The notes below the pieces were generated by a model. The model was not told the origin of the DNA. It saw nothing but the letters and a program-made list of their open reading frames with translations, and did no database searches. The translations under genes and the position numbers were made by a program. DNA of 52,666 nucleotides, from assembly GCF_000956545.1 (NCBI RefSeq), contig NZ_JYIT01000059.1:1-52666 (forward strand), in the 5' to 3' direction. Positions 50,238 to 52,666 of this stretch are shown piece by piece. The DNA is from Microbacterium azadirachtae (lineage in GTDB: Bacteria > Actinomycetota > Actinomycetes > Actinomycetales > Microbacteriaceae). How positions within the stretch are numbered: position 1 is the stretch's first letter; every line of letters starts with the position of its first letter.

Positions 50238-52666
50238 ATGGGGGCCGTCGGGATCGTCGCCGTGTCGCACAGCCTGCGGCTGGCGGAGGCCGCGCAGGAG
50301 CTCGCCGCGCAGATGGTCCCCGGGGCGGGGGTGCCGATCGCGCTCGCCGCGGGGGCGGGCACGGAGGCCGACGGCTCGCCGATCCTGGGCACGGATGCGA
50401 CGCGGGTCGCCGAGGCGATCGATGAGCTCGCCGGCACCTGCGACGGCGTGCTCGTGCTGATGGATCTCGGATCCGCGGTCATGAGCGCGGAGTTCGCGCT
50501 CGAACTGAGGGCGAGCGACGTGCCGGTGCGGCTCGCGTCGGCGCCGTTCGTCGAGGGTCTGCTCGCCGCGGCCGTGACCGCCGCGCAGGGGGCGTCCCTG
50601 GACGCGGTCGCGGCGGAGGCGAACGGCGCACTGGTCGCGAAGTCGGCCCAGCTGGAGGACGAGCAGCAGCCGCCGGCCGCCGCGCCGATGCCGGCGGCGC
50701 CGCGGGCGGACGGGGAGGTCGTGCGCACGGTCGTCGTGCGCAATCCCGCGGGGGTGCATGCGCGCCCGGCGGCCATGATCGGTCAGGCGGCGCAGGGGGC
50801 GCCGCTCCGGCTGCGGCTGCTTCCCGCGGGGGAGCCGGTCCCGGCGGCGAGCATGATGCGGCTGCTCGCCTTCGGGGCGCGCCGCGGCGACGAGGTCGAG
50901 CTGGAGGGCGAGCGCGGCGCGGTCGAGCGCGTGGCCGCCCTGTTCGACGACGGCTTCGGCGAGATGGATGGGGCGCCGAGCACGACCGAGGCGCCGAGCA
51001 CGACCGGGGCGCCGAGCACGACCGACGAACGGAGCGGCGCGCCCGCCGCCGCGCAGAGCCCTGCGGCCGACCTGGTTCCCGGGGCGACCCTGCACGGGCT
51101 CGGCGTCAGCCCGGGCGTCGCCGTGGCACCCGTGGCTCAGCTCGGCGAGGCGATCGCCGAGCCCGCTGCCGCGGACGAGGTCCCGGAGGATCGGCGCGAG
51201 GCCGAGGCGGCGCGCCTGGCCCCCGCGGTGGCGGAGGTCGTCGCCGCGCTGCGGGCCGACGCCGCTCGATCCGAGGGCGAGACGGCGCAGATCCTCGAGG
51301 CGACGGCGCTGCTCGCCGCGGATCCCGACTTCGCCGCGGGCGCCGCCGCGCGTGTGCGCGCCGAGGGCGTCTCCGCCGCCCGTGCCGTCTGGGACGAGGC
51401 CGAGGCGCAGGCCCGGCTGCTGCGCGACCTCGGCGGGCGCATGGCGGAGCGCGTCGCCGACGTGCGCAGCGTGCGCGACCGCCTCGTGGCGCGGCTCACC
51501 GGAGCCGACGTGCCGGGGATCCCCGATCGCGCTGAGCCGTTCGTGCTCGTGGCGCGGGATCTGGCCCCCGCGGAGACCGCGGCTCTCGGGCGCAGCCGGT
51601 GCGTCGCGCTCGTCACCGAGGAGGGCGGGCCCACCTCGCACACCGCGATCCTGGCGCGCGCCCTCGGCATCCCCGCGGTGGTCGGAGCCGCCGGAGCGAC
51701 CGCCATCCCCGCGGAGACCGTGGTGCTCGTCGACGGCGAGAGCGGGACCGTGCAGCTGGACCCGCCGGAGCGGCAGCGCGCCGCGACCTCCGAGGATCCA
51801 CCCGAGTTCGACGGCCGCGGACAGCTCGCCGACGGGACGCCCGTGACTCTGCGGGCCAACGTGGGAGGCGCCGTGGACGCACGCGCGGCTGCTGCGGCGC
51901 ACGCGCAGGGCGTCGGTCTGTTCCGCACCGAGTTCTGCTTCCTCGACCGCGCGGCCGAGCCGACCGTCCCCGAGCAGGTCGCGGCCTACCGCGGCGTGCT
52001 CGCGCCGTTCGCCGGACGCACGGTGGTGGTGCGCACGCTCGACGCCGGATCCGACAAGCCCCTCCCTTTCGCGACCGGCGCGGACGAGGAGAACCCGGCG
52101 CTCGGCGTGCGGGGGCTGCGGGTCGCCAGGGCGCATCCCGCCCTGCTCTCGCATCAGCTCACGGCGATCGCGGACGCGGCGGCGCAGGAGGGCGCCGAGG
52201 TCGAGGTCATGGCGCCGATGGTCGCGACGGTCGACGAAGCGCGGGACTTCGTCGCCGCGTGCCGGGCCGCAGGGATCGCGCGGGCGGGGATCATGATCGA
52301 GACGCCCGCCGCGGCGCTGCTGTCCGCCGAGATGCTCGCCGTCGTCGACTTCGTGAGCCTCGGCACCAACGACCTCACGCAGTACACGATGGCCGCGGAC
52401 CGGCTGTCCGCACCGCTGGGCGCGCTCAACGACCCCTGGCAGCCGGCCGTGCTGCGCCTGATCGGCACGGTCGGTGCCGCGGGGCGCGCGCGGGGCAAGC
52501 CGGTCGGCGTGTGCGGCGAGGCCGGGGGAGACCCGGCGATCGCGCCGGTGCTCGTCGGCCTCGGGGTCACGAGCCTGTCGATGACCGCCCGCTCGCTCGC
52601 CCGCGTCGCGGCGCGGCTGCGCACGGTGACCGCGGACGATGCCGGCGCACCGCGGAAGCGGCGGCC
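50238..52666 (+). CDS. dhaM: DhaM phosphotransferase: EIIA-DhaM, HPr and enzyme I in one polypeptide (3' end beyond the window)
   Basis: An unbroken frame of 809 codons to the window edge. The EIIA-DhaM domain (about 1-130) has the active-site H11 (VAVSHSLRLAE). An HPr domain (about 158-240) has H174 (NPAGVHARPAA). A PSTT-rich linker (about 245-262) precedes a full enzyme I: phospho-His 468 (GGPTSHTAILARA), VGLFRTEFCFL, GTNDLTQYTMAADR and C759 (GVCGEAGGD). E. coli DhaM carries only the N-terminal part of EI and needs general EI; here the PEP-binding C-terminal domain is also present, so the protein could take phosphate from PEP and pass it EI-HPr-EIIA-DhaL alone. It could also feed other PTS routes. 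AGGGGAAG lies upstream of the ATG, and it is the third gene of dhaKLM. Confidence 0.93.
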   Translation, partial: MGAVGIVAVSHSLRLAEAAQELAAQMVPGAGVPIALAAGAGTEADGSPILGTDATRVAEAIDELAGTCDGVLVLMDLGSAVMSAEFALELRASDVPVRLASAPFVEGLLAAAVTAAQGASLDAVAAEANGALVAKSAQLEDEQQPPAAAPMPAAPRADGEVVRTVVVRNPAGVHARPAAMIGQAAQGAPLRLRLLPAGEPVPAASMMRLLAFGARRGDEVELEGERGAVERVAALFDDGFGEMDGAPSTTEAPSTTGAPSTTDERSGAPAAAQSPAADLVPGATLHGLGVSPGVAVAPVAQLGEAIAEPAAADEVPEDRREAEAARLAPAVAEVVAALRADAARSEGETAQILEATALLAADPDFAAGAAARVRAEGVSAARAVWDEAEAQARLLRDLGGRMAERVADVRSVRDRLVARLTGADVPGIPDRAEPFVLVARDLAPAETAALGRSRCVALVTEEGGPTSHTAILARALGIPAVVGAAGATAIPAETVVLVDGESGTVQLDPPERQRAATSEDPPEFDGRGQLADGTPVTLRANVGGAVDARAAAAAHAQGVGLFRTEFCFLDRAAEPTVPEQVAAYRGVLAPFAGRTVVVRTLDAGSDKPLPFATGADEENPALGVRGLRVARAHPALLSHQLTAIADAAAQEGAEVEVMAPMVATVDEARDFVAACRAAGIARAGIMIETPAAALLSAEMLAVVDFVSLGTNDLTQYTMAADRLSAPLGALNDPWQPAVLRLIGTVGAAGRARGKPVGVCGEAGGDPAIAPVLVGLGVTSLSMTARSLARVAARLRTVTADDAGAPRKRR
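50970..51023 (+). repeat. 18-bp tandem repeat in the dhaM linker
   Basis: Three consecutive 18-base units (50970-50987, 50988-51005, 51006-51023) that encode GAPSTT / EAPSTT / GAPSTT in the HPr-EI linker. The first and third units are identical. It is a likely slippage site with length variation between strains, without harm to the flanking domains. Confidence 0.9.

Overview
The window is about 70% GC, with GTG starts, frequent four-base ATGA/GTGA start-stop overlaps and compact operons. Gene content (monomeric NADP isocitrate dehydrogenase, mycobacterial-type ATP-dependent DNA ligase, a DhaM-HPr-EI fusion, HupE, DUF4188 and DUF559/AbiEi-like genes) points to a high-GC actinobacterium. Microbacteriaceae, probably Microbacterium or a close relative, is my inference from the protein style; no rRNA or tRNA is present to confirm it. 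The last gene runs off the right edge, and the left edge begins inside a short aspartyl-tRNA synthetase-like fragment.

Layout. 1-3.6 kb: aspS-like remnant joined in frame to a small helical protein, a GNAT acetyltransferase and monomeric isocitrate dehydrogenase, which ends at a 19-bp perfect terminator hairpin. 3.7-8.4 kb: an L,D-transpeptidase, then a ROK repressor / ROK sugar kinase / nagB operon for amino-sugar use. 8.5-12.8 kb: Nudix hydrolase, GlcD-type FAD oxidase, a DUF2568 membrane protein and an ECF sigma factor fused to a zinc-finger/transmembrane/proline-rich extracytoplasmic part. 13.3-16.0 kb: nagA and a GH20 hexosaminidase, the second half of the GlcNAc pathway. 16.1-18.4 kb: a ZTP riboswitch in front of glyA-folD. 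18.5-24.6 kb: membrane protein, TetR with divergent DUF4188 gene over a triple 13-bp operator, HupE-like protein, DUF6882 protein, MFS exporter, and a DUF559 gene bracketed by two inverted copies of a 62-65-bp structured repeat.

24.7-36.2 kb is an aromatic-acid catabolic island. It holds a homoprotocatechuate meta-cleavage operon (FAH-RraA fusion, GntR regulator, HpaE, HpaD, HpaH, HpaI), a divergent MFS aromatic-acid transporter, an IclR regulator with a divergent FAD hydroxylase controlled by tandem GTTC-N7-GAAC sites, and a VOC protein. 36.2-37.1 kb is a HepT/MntA toxin-antitoxin pair whose antitoxin carries its own XRE domain. 37.1-41.9 kb: PhzF-like isomerase, a stand-alone acetolactate-synthase-like ThDP enzyme with a structured leader, ATP-dependent DNA ligase and a small unknown protein. 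42.0-46.2 kb: branched-chain 2-oxoacid dehydrogenase E1alpha-E1beta-E2 with a divergent Lrp-type regulator. 46.2-52.7 kb: a phosphoribosyltransferase, a GNAT protein, and an IclR regulator divergent from dhaK-dhaL-dhaM, where DhaM is a single long polypeptide carrying EIIA, HPr and enzyme I.

The best candidates for something under-described are the repeat-bracketed DUF559 gene (23.5-24.7 kb), the FAH-RraA fusion in the homoprotocatechuate operon, and the membrane-anchored sigma factor. No CRISPR array, insertion sequence, prophage or complete RNA gene was seen.
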